Positions 50,042 to 59,160 of a stretch of 64,000 nucleotides of DNA are shown here, piece after piece. Within the stretch, counting starts at the first letter, position 1. Every line of letters begins with the position of its first letter. The DNA comes from JAFGAS01 sp963809875 (GTDB lineage: Bacteria > Desulfobacterota > Zymogenia > Zymogenales > Zymogenaceae): positions 930,001 through 994,000 of the forward strand of contig CAWELC010000005.1 of NCBI GenBank assembly GCA_963809875.1, written 5' to 3'. The notes below the pieces were generated by a model, which was not told where the DNA came from, searched no databases, and was given only the letters and a program-made list of their open reading frames with translations. The position numbers and the translations under genes are program-made.

Positions 50042-52996
50042 TCATTCCTTCTCGGGCCCGTCGGAGACGGGTGAGGGAAGCAGGACGGTAAAGGTCGCGC
50101 CCTTCCCGATCTCGCTGCGGACACGGATCTCCCCCCCGTGCTCGACGACGATCCCGTAGCTCACGGAGAGGCCCAGGCCGGTACCCTTTCCCGGCGGTTT
50201 CGTCGTGAAGAACGGGTCGAATATCTTGCCCGTATCCTCTTTCTTGATTCCGTGACCGTTATCTTCAACAGATACCTGAATCCTCTCGGTCTTCCGATCA
50301 TACGAGGTCTTGATCGAGATTTCCCCTTTCTTGTCCACCGCGTCTACGGCATTTTTCACGATGTTCAAGAAGACCTGGGTCATCTTGATCTGATCCCCGT
50401 AGAAGGCCGGTACGTTTGTCCCAAACTTTTTCGTGAGGGTTATCTCCTTATCCTTCAGGTCTTTCTTATTGATCACGATAACGCCGCCGAGGATCTCATT
50501 GACGTTGAAGAATTCTTTTCTGTCGACCCTGGTCCGCGAGAAGAGGAGCAGGTCGTTGAGGATGGTCTTGCAGTTGAGCGCCTGTTCCTCGATGATTTTG
50601 AGGTCTGCCAGATCCTGGCGGCTCTTATCCTTATCCTGGAGGAGGATTTGCGTATATCCGAGGATTGAGGTCAGCGGGTTATTGATCTCGTGGGCTACCC
50701 CCGCCGAAAGCTGTCCGAGGGAAATGAGGCGGTCACTCTGGATAAGGTGCTCCTGCATCCTCTTCTCTTCGGTAACGTGACGGCTGTGGATGAGGTAGTC
50801 CGGCGAAATGGGTTCAGAGACCACCGGATAGACTGAGACGCGATAGAATCGAGTTCCGTCCTTGTAGGGAACAGTGACTTCTTCGGTCATGCCCGTTCGG
50901 GTTGAGCTGACCTGCGCGAAGGGACACCCGGTGCACGGCTTGTTTATCGTATTGAAAAGGGAATAGCACGTCTTTCCAAGGATACCCGTGTAGGGGAGCG
51001 AAAGTTCCTCGGCGATGCTCCGGTTGACGAATCTGATGACATAGTCTGAGTCGATCATGTACATCCGGTCGGACACCGCGTCAAAGGCCGCCTGCAGGCG
51101 ACGCTTTGAATTGATGAGGGCTATCTCCAGGTTCTTTCGCTCGGTTGTATCCCTGACCACTCCCTGAATGAATCGGCTTTTCTTTCCGAAATCGATGGTG
51201 TTCATCTTGATGTCGAGATTCACGTTTCCTCGTCCGTTCACCTGGATCGAGGTATTGGTGGATACCGTCTCCCCTCCGGCCACTATCCCTTCTCTGACGA
51301 CGGCCGCGTCCATGACCCCGGAAGCGATGAGGATCCGATCGAAGAACTTCTCGGAGCTCAGTCCAATGGGTGAGAACCCGATAATCTCCGTCAACGACCT
51401 GTTGGCCGAAATCACCGACCCTCCCACTTCGCAGAGGAAAATCCCGTCCGCGGCGCTCTCGACGATCGTCCGATACTTCTGTTCAGACTCAAAGAGCTCC
51501 CGGCTCTTTCGACTTACCTCCCGTTCGAGGTATCTCCGATCCTCCTTGAGAATCTCTTCCCTTTTTCTTCGGGTCGACACATCGATAAAGATACCCGCAA
51601 TCAGGTCTCGATCGTCCATCGAGATGATCTTCGGTCTCGCCTCGACATAGATGACGTCGCCGTTCTTCTTGACGAGGGGTACCTCAAGCTTACGCAGGGC
51701 ATCATTATCGCTTATGATATCCCGATAGTGAAGGGCGATCTTTTCCCATTCTTGTTCGGGAATAAACTCGTAAATGTTTCTTCCGATTACCTCACTGCGC
51801 TCATATCCCATCATCAGAAAGGCCGCCTCGTTGGCGTAGATGATGTTGTTATCCTGTATCAGATAGTACCCGTCATCGATATCCTCCACGAGGGTTCGGT
51901 ATCGTTCCTCGGAGCTCGTGAGATCCCTGGTGGAAGTGAGGAGCTGGCGGCTCATCATGTTGAAAGCCTCGGCGATGCTGTTGATCTCTTTCCAGCTCTT
52001 GACTTCGACCGTGGTTCCCAGCTTGCCGGCGGAGATCTCGGTGGTGCCGTCTATAATGGTCTGAATCGGACGGGTCATCCGGGCAGAGATATAAAGGCTG
52101 ACCAGGATAATGAGCGAGAGGACCGCGATCATCTCGAGCAGGTCCCGGATGAGGACATAGTTGGAGAGGGCATAGGCTTCGTTCTTTTGTTGTATCGCAA
52201 TGATCAACAACGGGGTCATCTCAAACAGCGGGTTCTTGTCCATAACGACGGCCGATCCGACGTACGCCTTGCCGCTCTTATCCGCGAAATCGATGGGGAA
52301 ACTATTGACCCCGTCGGCCGGTATTCCCTCTTTCGGCATTCCCAGGAATTTTTCGTAGATCATCGCTCGATCGGGATCGGAGACAATGTTGCCGTACTGA
52401 TCGACCATGATGATGTAGCCGGTTTCCCCGAACCTGACGGTGTCTGAGCTTTTCCAGACCGTCTCCATGTTCATGCGGGCCGAGAGTATCGATACGATCT
52501 TGCCGTTGTCGAGGACCGGGATAAAGAACCGGATCATCAGGTCTTTCCCGGAAAGGGCGCGGTAGGGATCGGTGACCACCGATTTCCCCTTCTTGGCGTC
52601 AAGAAACCATCGGGTCTTGCTCAGATCGGAATAGAACGAATAGCTCGTGGAAAGAACGGCTTCACCGTCAAGGCTCATCACGGTGATATCGTCGAAATAG
52701 TGATAATAGTCCTGGACCTTGTAGATCTCGGCCATCTTATCGTCATAACCGGCAGACGGTGATTTAAGGGTGGGGTTCTGCGACAGAAGCTTCAGGTCGA
52801 CAAAACGGTCGGTGAGGAAGATGTTCAGATCCTTGCCATAGTGCTCGATGACGTCGATATAGCTTTTATGAACGTTACGATTGAGCTCCCTCGTCAGCGA
52901 AAGGATATCGAATAGGAGATAGACCGCCAGGGGGACAAACGCAATAAAGACGACGAGTATGAAGAGATCGGAACGAATGGATCGGGCCTGTTTCAT
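50042..52996 (-). CDS. Membrane sensor histidine kinase with Cache, HAMP and three PAS domains
   Basis: 984 residues from ATG 52996, which overlaps the binding-protein stop (ATGA). Helix 1 (about 7-31), a dCache-type extracellular sensor (about 35-285) with FGETGYIIMVDQYGNIVSDP, helix 2 (about 305-325), HAMP, then PAS domains near 385-500, 520-640 and 650-760. The third has a CYSLFN...CTGCPF Cys motif. HisKA phospho-acceptor is in AGVAHEINNPLTSILGY, and HATPase boxes are NAVDAV, DNGHGI, FDPFFTTK and GTGLGLS. Coupling to a binding protein suggests it reads a periplasmic ligand. A 152-base gap separates it from its regulator. Confidence 0.9.
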   Translation of the reverse strand: MKQARSIRSDLFILVVFIAFVPLAVYLLFDILSLTRELNRNVHKSYIDVIEHYGKDLNIFLTDRFVDLKLLSQNPTLKSPSAGYDDKMAEIYKVQDYYHYFDDITVMSLDGEAVLSTSYSFYSDLSKTRWFLDAKKGKSVVTDPYRALSGKDLMIRFFIPVLDNGKIVSILSARMNMETVWKSSDTVRFGETGYIIMVDQYGNIVSDPDRAMIYEKFLGMPKEGIPADGVNSFPIDFADKSGKAYVGSAVVMDKNPLFEMTPLLIIAIQQKNEAYALSNYVLIRDLLEMIAVLSLIILVSLYISARMTRPIQTIIDGTTEISAGKLGTTVEVKSWKEINSIAEAFNMMSRQLLTSTRDLTSSEERYRTLVEDIDDGYYLIQDNNIIYANEAAFLMMGYERSEVIGRNIYEFIPEQEWEKIALHYRDIISDNDALRKLEVPLVKKNGDVIYVEARPKIISMDDRDLIAGIFIDVSTRRKREEILKEDRRYLEREVSRKSRELFESEQKYRTIVESAADGIFLCEVGGSVISANRSLTEIIGFSPIGLSSEKFFDRILIASGVMDAAVVREGIVAGGETVSTNTSIQVNGRGNVNLDIKMNTIDFGKKSRFIQGVVRDTTERKNLEIALINSKRRLQAAFDAVSDRMYMIDSDYVIRFVNRSIAEELSLPYTGILGKTCYSLFNTINKPCTGCPFAQVSSTRTGMTEEVTVPYKDGTRFYRVSVYPVVSEPISPDYLIHSRHVTEEKRMQEHLIQSDRLISLGQLSAGVAHEINNPLTSILGYTQILLQDKDKSRQDLADLKIIEEQALNCKTILNDLLLFSRTRVDRKEFFNVNEILGGVIVINKKDLKDKEITLTKKFGTNVPAFYGDQIKMTQVFLNIVKNAVDAVDKKGEISIKTSYDRKTERIQVSVEDNGHGIKKEDTGKIFDPFFTTKPPGKGTGLGLSVSYGIVVEHGGEIRVRSEIGKGATFTVLLPSPVSDGPEKE

Positions 52997-54090
52997 CTGA
53001 GGAGTTCGTACCATACACGGTTGAAATACTGATTGGTCCCCTCGTCGAGCGGAAGGTAGTACTCGCACCGCGCGAGAAGAGAAGAGGGGAGATAAATGGA
53101 TTGGGAATCGAGAAGCTCCCTGTTGAGGTAGGGTTTTGAAGATGAGACGGCATTGGCGTACAGGAGGTAGTTGGAGATTTTGGCTATGTTTTCGGGACGA
53201 AGGACATAGTTAATAAATAGCTCGGCGGTATACTTATTCCTCGATGTGGCCGGAATCACCCAACTGTCAAGCCAGATAGGGGTGCCGGAGGGGGGCACGA
53301 TGTATTGAATGTCCGGATTTGTCTGGGCGACCTTCAGGGTGTCGCCGCTATAGAGAAAGGCGACATACGTGGAGCCGTCCAGCAGGTGTTTCGTGATCTC
53401 CTGAGAGCTGAAATATCCTCGGATGATCCGTCGCTGTTTCTTGAGGACTTCCGACGCCCGTTTAAGCTGCTCCTGGTCCCGTTCGTTGATCGAGTCGCCG
53501 AGCAGCTTGAGGGCGGGTGCGAAGTCCTCCTGAATGTCATCGAGCATATCGATCCGGTTTGCGTACCGACCGTCAAACAGGATGTCCCAGTCGATTTGAG
53601 TTTCGGACACGTGCCGTCGGTTGACCGCGATGCCCGAGGTCCCCCATAGATAGGCAACCGAAAATAACATACCGGGGTCGTCAGGCGTGTTTGAAAATGC
53701 GGGGTCGATACCTGAGGTGCTGGGGATGTTATGCTTATCGATGGGGGATATCATTTTAGTATCGAGCATCATCCTGACGATGCTCCCGCTTGCCACGGCA
53801 AGATCGTATTTACCGGGATTGGAGCGAACCAGGCTGATCATTTCATCTTCGTTCTCAAAGGTCTGGATGATTACTTTTACTCCAAACTCTTTCTCAAACG
53901 ACCTGACCACACCCATCTCGATATAGTCTTCCCAGTTGAGGATCGTCAGGGTGTCGGAAAGCGTGGCCGCCTTATCGGCGCACAATGAACATCCGCAGAG
54001 CAGCGCCCCGATCAGGACCGGGACGGTCAAAAGAAGCAAGCCGCGGCCGCGATATCCGACACTCCTCAGCGCAGTGGAGACTCTTGCCAC
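52993..54090 (-). CDS. PotD-like periplasmic binding lipoprotein
   Basis: 365 residues from GTG 54090 (AAAGGGGA upstream). The signal peptide ends in a lipobox with ALLCGC (Cys at about 33). The mature part matches polyamine-type solute-binding proteins: LTILNWEDYIEMGVVRSFEKEFGV, YDLAVASGSIV, IDWDILFD, and WVIPATSRN near the C terminus. No ABC permease or ATPase is adjacent. Overlap with the histidine kinase gene suggests a sensor role rather than uptake (inference). The ligand may be a polyamine or another small cation. Confidence 0.87.
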   Translation of the reverse strand: MARVSTALRSVGYRGRGLLLLTVPVLIGALLCGCSLCADKAATLSDTLTILNWEDYIEMGVVRSFEKEFGVKVIIQTFENEDEMISLVRSNPGKYDLAVASGSIVRMMLDTKMISPIDKHNIPSTSGIDPAFSNTPDDPGMLFSVAYLWGTSGIAVNRRHVSETQIDWDILFDGRYANRIDMLDDIQEDFAPALKLLGDSINERDQEQLKRASEVLKKQRRIIRGYFSSQEITKHLLDGSTYVAFLYSGDTLKVAQTNPDIQYIVPPSGTPIWLDSWVIPATSRNKYTAELFINYVLRPENIAKISNYLLYANAVSSSKPYLNRELLDSQSIYLPSSLLARCEYYLPLDEGTNQYFNRVWYELLR

Positions 54091-54101
54091 ATGATTCCCC
54101 T

Positions 54102-54812
54102 TTAGCCGTCGGAAAGCGGCTCCAGAACGTATTCAAAATCCGGTCCGAAGACGGAGCGAAACGTTCCCACGATATTCTTATCCGTCCTGATGAATCCTTG
54201 AATGGTAATCAGCGGAGTGTTTTCGCGCTCGGGAAGGAATCGTGCCGGCACGGCTTTGAGCGGTGCCCCGAGCTTTTTCGGCGTCAGGTATATGAAAAAC
54301 TGTCCGGTTTCGTTAGTCGAAAAGAGAGAAGCGGTCGCCGGGTCGTAGGTGCCGTCGAGACGCACCGAAACCGTCTCCGATTCGGTGAGATCTATCCGGT
54401 ATGTATGCGGGTCGATGGAAAAAGAGAGATCGGATATTGGAGGCTCTCCTGTGAAATCGCGCACGACCACACTGCCGTCGAGCAATTGGAGTGTCCTATC
54501 GGACATCTCGATCGTCATCTCCCAGACAAGCTTCGGGTCGTCGGAAGGTTCTGCTCCCTCGCCCCGGTATGTTTCCGGTTTTCCTCCCGTGCCCTCCGAT
54601 CGGTCCTCGGGACCCGTCAACCTTCCCTCGGCCGTATTTCCCAAGGCGACCGTCCCGTCGTCTTTCGTTGCGGGAGTGGGCGCACCCCGTTGCCTGTCAG
54701 ACATGATCATTCTGAAAAGCACGATTGCCAGGACAACAGCGATGCCGGCGGTGAGCAACAACCTCAGGAGCCGTGCGGTAGCCTGGTCCTTCACGGGGCG
54801 TGTCTTTTTCAT
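54102..54812 (-). CDS. Membrane-anchored protein of unknown function
   Basis: 236 residues. A basic N terminus, one membrane helix (LLLTAGIAVVLAIVLFRMIM, about 17-36), a low-complexity Gly/Thr/Glu linker (about 40-90) and a beta-rich region (SVVVRDFTGEPPISDLSFSI, then VSVRLDGTYDPAT). I recognise no family. It starts the four-gene minus-strand signalling operon and ends 11 bases before the binding lipoprotein start, so it may take part in the same sensor. Confidence 0.65.
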   Translation of the reverse strand: MKKTRPVKDQATARLLRLLLTAGIAVVLAIVLFRMIMSDRQRGAPTPATKDDGTVALGNTAEGRLTGPEDRSEGTGGKPETYRGEGAEPSDDPKLVWEMTIEMSDRTLQLLDGSVVVRDFTGEPPISDLSFSIDPHTYRIDLTESETVSVRLDGTYDPATASLFSTNETGQFFIYLTPKKLGAPLKAVPARFLPERENTPLITIQGFIRTDKNIVGTFRSVFGPDFEYVLEPLSDG

Positions 54813-55193
54813 CTCTGGCTGAGCCTTTGCATCGTAAGACAGCTATAAGCGCCCCACGTCTCGCATTTTCATCCCGAGGTGGTCGATTTCAGCGCTAATT
54901 CGTGTATGCTTTCATACGTACCAGATTTTCGCTCCTTAATCAAGAGAAAACGGAGGGACCGGCCGCCCATATCGGCAGTGAACCGGGAGGAACTCCTCGT
55001 TTTTGTTGCGATCGCCGAGGAGATTCTACGTACAGGCGGGAGAAGGCGGCGGATAATCCGGGCGTGTCGTCGAGAAGCTCCCAGCCTGTCATCGGGCCGA
55101 GCAGGGGTCGCATCAAACGGACACGTAAGAAGAGGTCTTTTGCCAATAATTTGACATCCGGCGAAAAAATTAATTTCATCGGCCCACATACTG

Positions 55194-55202
55194 TGATACA
55201 AT
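55194..55202 (+). promoter_or_regulatory. Extended -10 promoter for the GH36 locus
   Basis: TGA-TACAAT with no good -35. It lies about 85 bases before the GH36 GTG, just upstream of the inverted repeat at 55228-55247. Confidence 0.4.
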
Positions 55203-55227
55203 GCGCCCGGTTTACCTGTGGCTACCG

Positions 55228-55247
55228 ATGTCCTCGGTTAAGGACAT
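55228..55247. promoter_or_regulatory. Inverted repeat, possible operator of the GH36 locus
   Basis: ATGTCCT (55228-55234) and AGGACAT (55241-55247) with a 6-base spacer, about 20 bases after the predicted transcription start. Confidence 0.4.
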
Positions 55248-55286
55248 AGATACCGTCACTCTGCCATACTCTAACGGAGGTTATCC

Positions 55287-57683
55287 GTGGCGTCGATATC
55301 GGTTACGGAAGGCAAGGAAATCCTCTACGTCTCAAATCGCTTTATTCGGCTGGGACTGAATCTCAAGACGGGACGGCTCTCCTTGAGTAGGCCCGAGCTC
55401 ATTTTCCCGCGCGTCCGGGATTCGATCGTGGCTGCCGGACTCCGGGTCGGCCGTAAGGGCGTACCGGCTCTGTTCGGGGCCGGACACGTAACCGTCACGA
55501 ATACCTCACTCAATGACGTCCACGGAAAGGGACGGGAGGTTCGCATCGTCGACGCGCAGCGACCCGATGATCTGGAGATGACGTTCATTGTAAGGATCTT
55601 CGACGATCGTCCGTTCCTTTTGATGAGGGTAGGGGTAAGGAACATCGGCGTGACCACCCCGACACTCGATGACCTGTATCTTCTGGACGCCTCGCGCGGC
55701 TCGGGGGGACGTCTGGAGCTAAGCCGAGATGAGATCCCCCTCAATTTCTTCAAGGTCGGGTGGCATGACTGGTGCTATACGGGGCTCCTGACCGCGCGGG
55801 AGCGGGACGTCTCCACCATGCTGGGACACTGGGTTGGAAAGATGTACTTCAACCCCTCAACGCCCATCTCGAGGAAGCGTGGGGATTTCTGGGGCGAGGG
55901 CTGGGGGATCGTGACCGATCAAAAGACGGCCGTTGTGGCCGGATTTGCATCAACGGCCGAACAGTTCGGACAGGTGCATGTGGATTGTAACCCGGGCTCC
56001 GAAGCGCTCGCCCTGGTTGCACGGGCCGACGGGATTCCGCTTGATCCCGGCGAGGAATTTCTCTCGGAATGGGGTTTCTTTCAGTTCGTCGATCTGCCTC
56101 ATCCCAACCCCGCCGAAGACTATGCCGAGGCGGTGGCCCGGATCATGAAGCCCCGCGTCTCCTCGGCACCGCCTCCGGCTAAATGGACCCACTGGTACCA
56201 CTTTTTTCACGATATTACCGAGGATCGCTTCATCCAGAATCTCGAGGTGATCGATACGATTCGGGGGACGGTTCCCTTCCACACGGTACAGCTTGACGAC
56301 GGATACCAGTCGGCCTGGGGCGACTGGACCAAGGAAAACGAAAAATTCCCCAACGGCCTGAAATATCTGGCCGGACGCGTCGCCGAGAAGGGGTTTGTGC
56401 CCGGGCTCTGGCTGGCTCCCTTCGTCGCCGATCCTAAGTCCGAGCTTGCCCGAAACCATCCCGACTGGCTCGTAAAGGATGATAAGGGAAAACCGATTAT
56501 CGGGGGCTTTTTTTGGGACTTCTTCGGTTACGTCCTGGACCTGTCCAACCCGGCTGTCCTGGAGTGGCTCAGAAGACTTATGGAGACGGTGGTCAAAGAG
56601 TGGGGGTTCGGGTTCGTCAAAACGGATTTCGTCTACGCGGGCGCGCTGCCCGGGGTTCGACATAACCGAAAGATGACCCGCGCCCAGGCCTTCCGCAAAG
56701 GCATGGAGGCGATTCGTGAAGGTCTCGGGGAATCGACCTATCATCTCGGTTGCGGGTGTCCCTTCGGCCCGTCCATCGGGATCGTCGACGCGATGAGGAT
56801 CGGGCCGGATACCGCTCCCCAGTGGAAGCCCTTTATCCAGAACATGCGATGGGCTTCCCCCTTAATTACGCGAGAGAAGTGCATTGCAGCCCTTCGCAAC
56901 AATATCCGCCATACCCTGAATCTCGGCACGGTCCACAATCGCTGGTGGACGAGCGATCCCGACTGCCTGATGGTCAGGAACTACGACACGACGCTCACCG
57001 ATGAAGAAATCAAGAGCAACGTATCCCTTATAGGGCTCTCGGGGGGGCTTGTCATCAATTCGGACGACCTGACCAGGCTTTCCGTCGATCGGCAGCGTCT
57101 CATTTCGCTGCTCCTTCCGGTATTGAGCAGGGGCGGCCGTGCCGTTGACCTGCTCGAGAACGAAATGGTCGAGCTCTACGCGCTGGATGAAAGAAAGGCA
57201 TGGGGCGATTGGACAATGGCGATCCAGTTCAACTGGGCGGACAAACCGGCGACGAAGCGACTGGACATCGACCGGCTTTCGCTTGACTCGGGAAAGGAAT
57301 ACCATGTCTATGATTTCTGGGACTCATCATATCGGCTCAATTCGGGACGATATATAGACCTTCCGGGTATACCCGCCCACGGATGCAGGCTGCTGCGCCT
57401 GTGTGAGAGCACGGGCAAACCGACGGTTGTCGGCGGCACGCTCCACGTTACCTGCGGGGACGAGGTACAGACGTTCAAGGCGGGCAAGGGCACGCTAAGC
57501 CTTACCGTTTCGGATCTGGGCAGGGTCGCCGAGGGAGAACTATGGCTCTGGCTTCCGGGACAGATCACGAGCGCGAAGGCGGGAAAGTCGACCATACCGG
57601 TGCGCAAGCGCACCGACAACGTCTGGGCTCTCAATCTGTCACTGCGCGGCAAGACGAGCATCACCGTAACCTGGCACCAGTAA
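55287..57683 (+). CDS. GH36-type alpha-galactosidase
   Basis: 798 residues from GTG 55287 with GGAGG upstream. An N-terminal beta-sandwich (about 1-300) leads into a (beta/alpha)8 barrel with WTHWYHFFHDI, VQLDDGYQSAWGDW, GLWLAPFV, nucleophile Asp in GFVKTDFVYAG (about 453), CGCPFGPSIGIVDAMRIGPD with the acid/base Asp, and NRWWTSDPDC; a C-terminal beta domain follows. There is no signal peptide, so it acts on imported alpha-galactosides or related sugars. It leads the second sugar locus. Confidence 0.87.
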   Translation: MASISVTEGKEILYVSNRFIRLGLNLKTGRLSLSRPELIFPRVRDSIVAAGLRVGRKGVPALFGAGHVTVTNTSLNDVHGKGREVRIVDAQRPDDLEMTFIVRIFDDRPFLLMRVGVRNIGVTTPTLDDLYLLDASRGSGGRLELSRDEIPLNFFKVGWHDWCYTGLLTARERDVSTMLGHWVGKMYFNPSTPISRKRGDFWGEGWGIVTDQKTAVVAGFASTAEQFGQVHVDCNPGSEALALVARADGIPLDPGEEFLSEWGFFQFVDLPHPNPAEDYAEAVARIMKPRVSSAPPPAKWTHWYHFFHDITEDRFIQNLEVIDTIRGTVPFHTVQLDDGYQSAWGDWTKENEKFPNGLKYLAGRVAEKGFVPGLWLAPFVADPKSELARNHPDWLVKDDKGKPIIGGFFWDFFGYVLDLSNPAVLEWLRRLMETVVKEWGFGFVKTDFVYAGALPGVRHNRKMTRAQAFRKGMEAIREGLGESTYHLGCGCPFGPSIGIVDAMRIGPDTAPQWKPFIQNMRWASPLITREKCIAALRNNIRHTLNLGTVHNRWWTSDPDCLMVRNYDTTLTDEEIKSNVSLIGLSGGLVINSDDLTRLSVDRQRLISLLLPVLSRGGRAVDLLENEMVELYALDERKAWGDWTMAIQFNWADKPATKRLDIDRLSLDSGKEYHVYDFWDSSYRLNSGRYIDLPGIPAHGCRLLRLCESTGKPTVVGGTLHVTCGDEVQTFKAGKGTLSLTVSDLGRVAEGELWLWLPGQITSAKAGKSTIPVRKRTDNVWALNLSLRGKTSITVTWHQ

Positions 57684-57763
57684 TTTCCGTCACGGGAGAA
57701 GCGTGACCGAAGAGCTCGGTAACGTTCGAACAATAGACGTCGATCCAAAAGGAGGAGTCCGTA

Positions 57764-59086
57764 ATGACCAAAGTCAGGATGTCATCCCGAGATATTATAA
57801 CGCTGGCGCTCCTCGTGGCCATGTCGGCCTTTTTCTTTGTCGACCAGCGGATCATGACGGCCATTATCAAGGAGTTATCGGTCGAATACGGAGTAAGTGA
57901 GAGTGTCATCGGTTATATCGGCTCGGCCTTTATGCTTATCGGCGCGGCTATCAGCATTATCTTCGGGTACCTGACCGATAAAGTATCTCGAAAATGGCTC
58001 CTCGTTGCGACCGTCCTCATCGGGGAAATCCCGTGTCTGATGACCGGCTTCAAGGTCTTTACCCAGACAATCGAGTCCTTCACCATCCTGAGAATCCTCA
58101 CCGGAATCGGGATCGGAGGCGTATACCCGATCTGCTACTCACTGATAGCCGACTACTTTCGGGAAGAACACCGCCCGACGGCAACGGCATGGGTGAACGT
58201 CGCGTGGATGATCGGCATGGTTGCGGGTCCGGTAATGGCGGGATTTCTAACGAACACCTACGGGTGGAGGCTTCCGTTTCTCTTGGCGGCGCTCCCGGGC
58301 TTCCCGACGGTCCTCCTCTTTGCGATCTACGCGAAAGATCCCGAGCGTGGTCGGACCGAGGCCGCGCTGGAAGACCTGATACGGAAGGGGCTTACCTATA
58401 AGCAGAAGATCAAATTCTCCGACTTCAAAGTCCTTGCCACCAACAAGACAAATATCTGGATGTTCTTGCAGTCGCTACCGGGGACGGTGCCGTGGGGGAT
58501 TCTTGGATACTGGATGATCCATTTTCTCGAAAAGTCCAAGGGAATGACGAAGGAGGCCTCGACGCTGGTCTTCCTGCTGCTGGGAGGGGGCGCCGTCGTC
58601 GGCGGGATCGTCTTTGCCTACATCGGCGAGTGGCTCTACAAGAAGAACCCGAGATACCTCCCGATACTCTGCGGGACATTCGTGCTCCTCGGGATTATCC
58701 CCGCCGTTGCCCTCGTCAACGTTCCGCTGGGCGCCGGAGGGATCGGGCAAAGCGCATTCTACGTCCTGTCGTTTGTCACCGGGTTCATGGTGTCCGTGGC
58801 CACGGCTAACGCCAAGGCCATTACCATGAACGTCAATCGGCCGGAACACCGGGGCTCTATCTTTGCCCTCTACAATGTCTCCGACAACATCGGGCAGGGG
58901 TTCGGACCGGCTATCGGGGGGGCGCTCATCGGGTTCGGCTACACCTTCATGATGAACTTCGCGCTTCCTTTCTGGGTCGTATGCGGTGCATTCCTTTTCA
59001 TCGTAGCGCGCTACATCACGGCCGATCGAGACGCCCTTCAGAAGTACCTTAAAGAAAAGGCCGAGGAGATGAAGACGAAGTCATAG
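57764..59086 (+). CDS. MFS transporter (Spinster-like)
   Basis: 440 residues with 12 predicted helices. DKVSRKWLL is the loop 2-3 MFS motif, and RILTGIGIGGVYPICYSLIADYF and RPTATAWVNVAWMIG resemble Spinster-type carriers. AAAGGAGG precedes the ATG. It lies 80 bases after the GH36 gene and before a GPH symporter. The substrate is unknown; import of a glycoside or export of a product is plausible. Confidence 0.85.
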   Translation: MTKVRMSSRDIITLALLVAMSAFFFVDQRIMTAIIKELSVEYGVSESVIGYIGSAFMLIGAAISIIFGYLTDKVSRKWLLVATVLIGEIPCLMTGFKVFTQTIESFTILRILTGIGIGGVYPICYSLIADYFREEHRPTATAWVNVAWMIGMVAGPVMAGFLTNTYGWRLPFLLAALPGFPTVLLFAIYAKDPERGRTEAALEDLIRKGLTYKQKIKFSDFKVLATNKTNIWMFLQSLPGTVPWGILGYWMIHFLEKSKGMTKEASTLVFLLLGGGAVVGGIVFAYIGEWLYKKNPRYLPILCGTFVLLGIIPAVALVNVPLGAGGIGQSAFYVLSFVTGFMVSVATANAKAITMNVNRPEHRGSIFALYNVSDNIGQGFGPAIGGALIGFGYTFMMNFALPFWVVCGAFLFIVARYITADRDALQKYLKEKAEEMKTKS

Positions 59087-59109
59087 CGTTAAGCTACCTG
59101 TGTTGACCA

Positions 59110-59131
59110 CCGCCGGCGTCCGTGCCGGCGG
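59110..59131 (+). other. Intercistronic hairpin
   Basis: CCGCCGGC (59110-59117), loop GTCCGT, GCCGGCGG (59124-59131): a perfect 8-bp GC stem without a T-run, in the 74-base gap between two transporter genes. It may set relative mRNA stability. Confidence 0.5.
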
Positions 59132-59160
59132 AGGCCTTCCGATAAAAAAGGAGGCGACCC

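Larger units (their letters stand above)
54813..55286. other. Intergenic region before the GH36 locus
   Basis: 474 bases between divergent operons. It has an extended -10 (TGATACAAT, 55194-55202) and a downstream inverted repeat ATGTCCT-CGGTTA-AGGACAT (55228-55247), a likely operator. A 91-codon open frame at 54879-55154 shows no family resemblance and poor codon pattern. No minus-strand promoter stands out. Confidence 0.5.

Noticed and set aside
54879..55154. 91-codon open frame in the gap before GH36
   Set aside because: Arg/Ser-rich, no Shine-Dalgarno and no recognisable family; overlaps other equally long open frames in GC-rich DNA.
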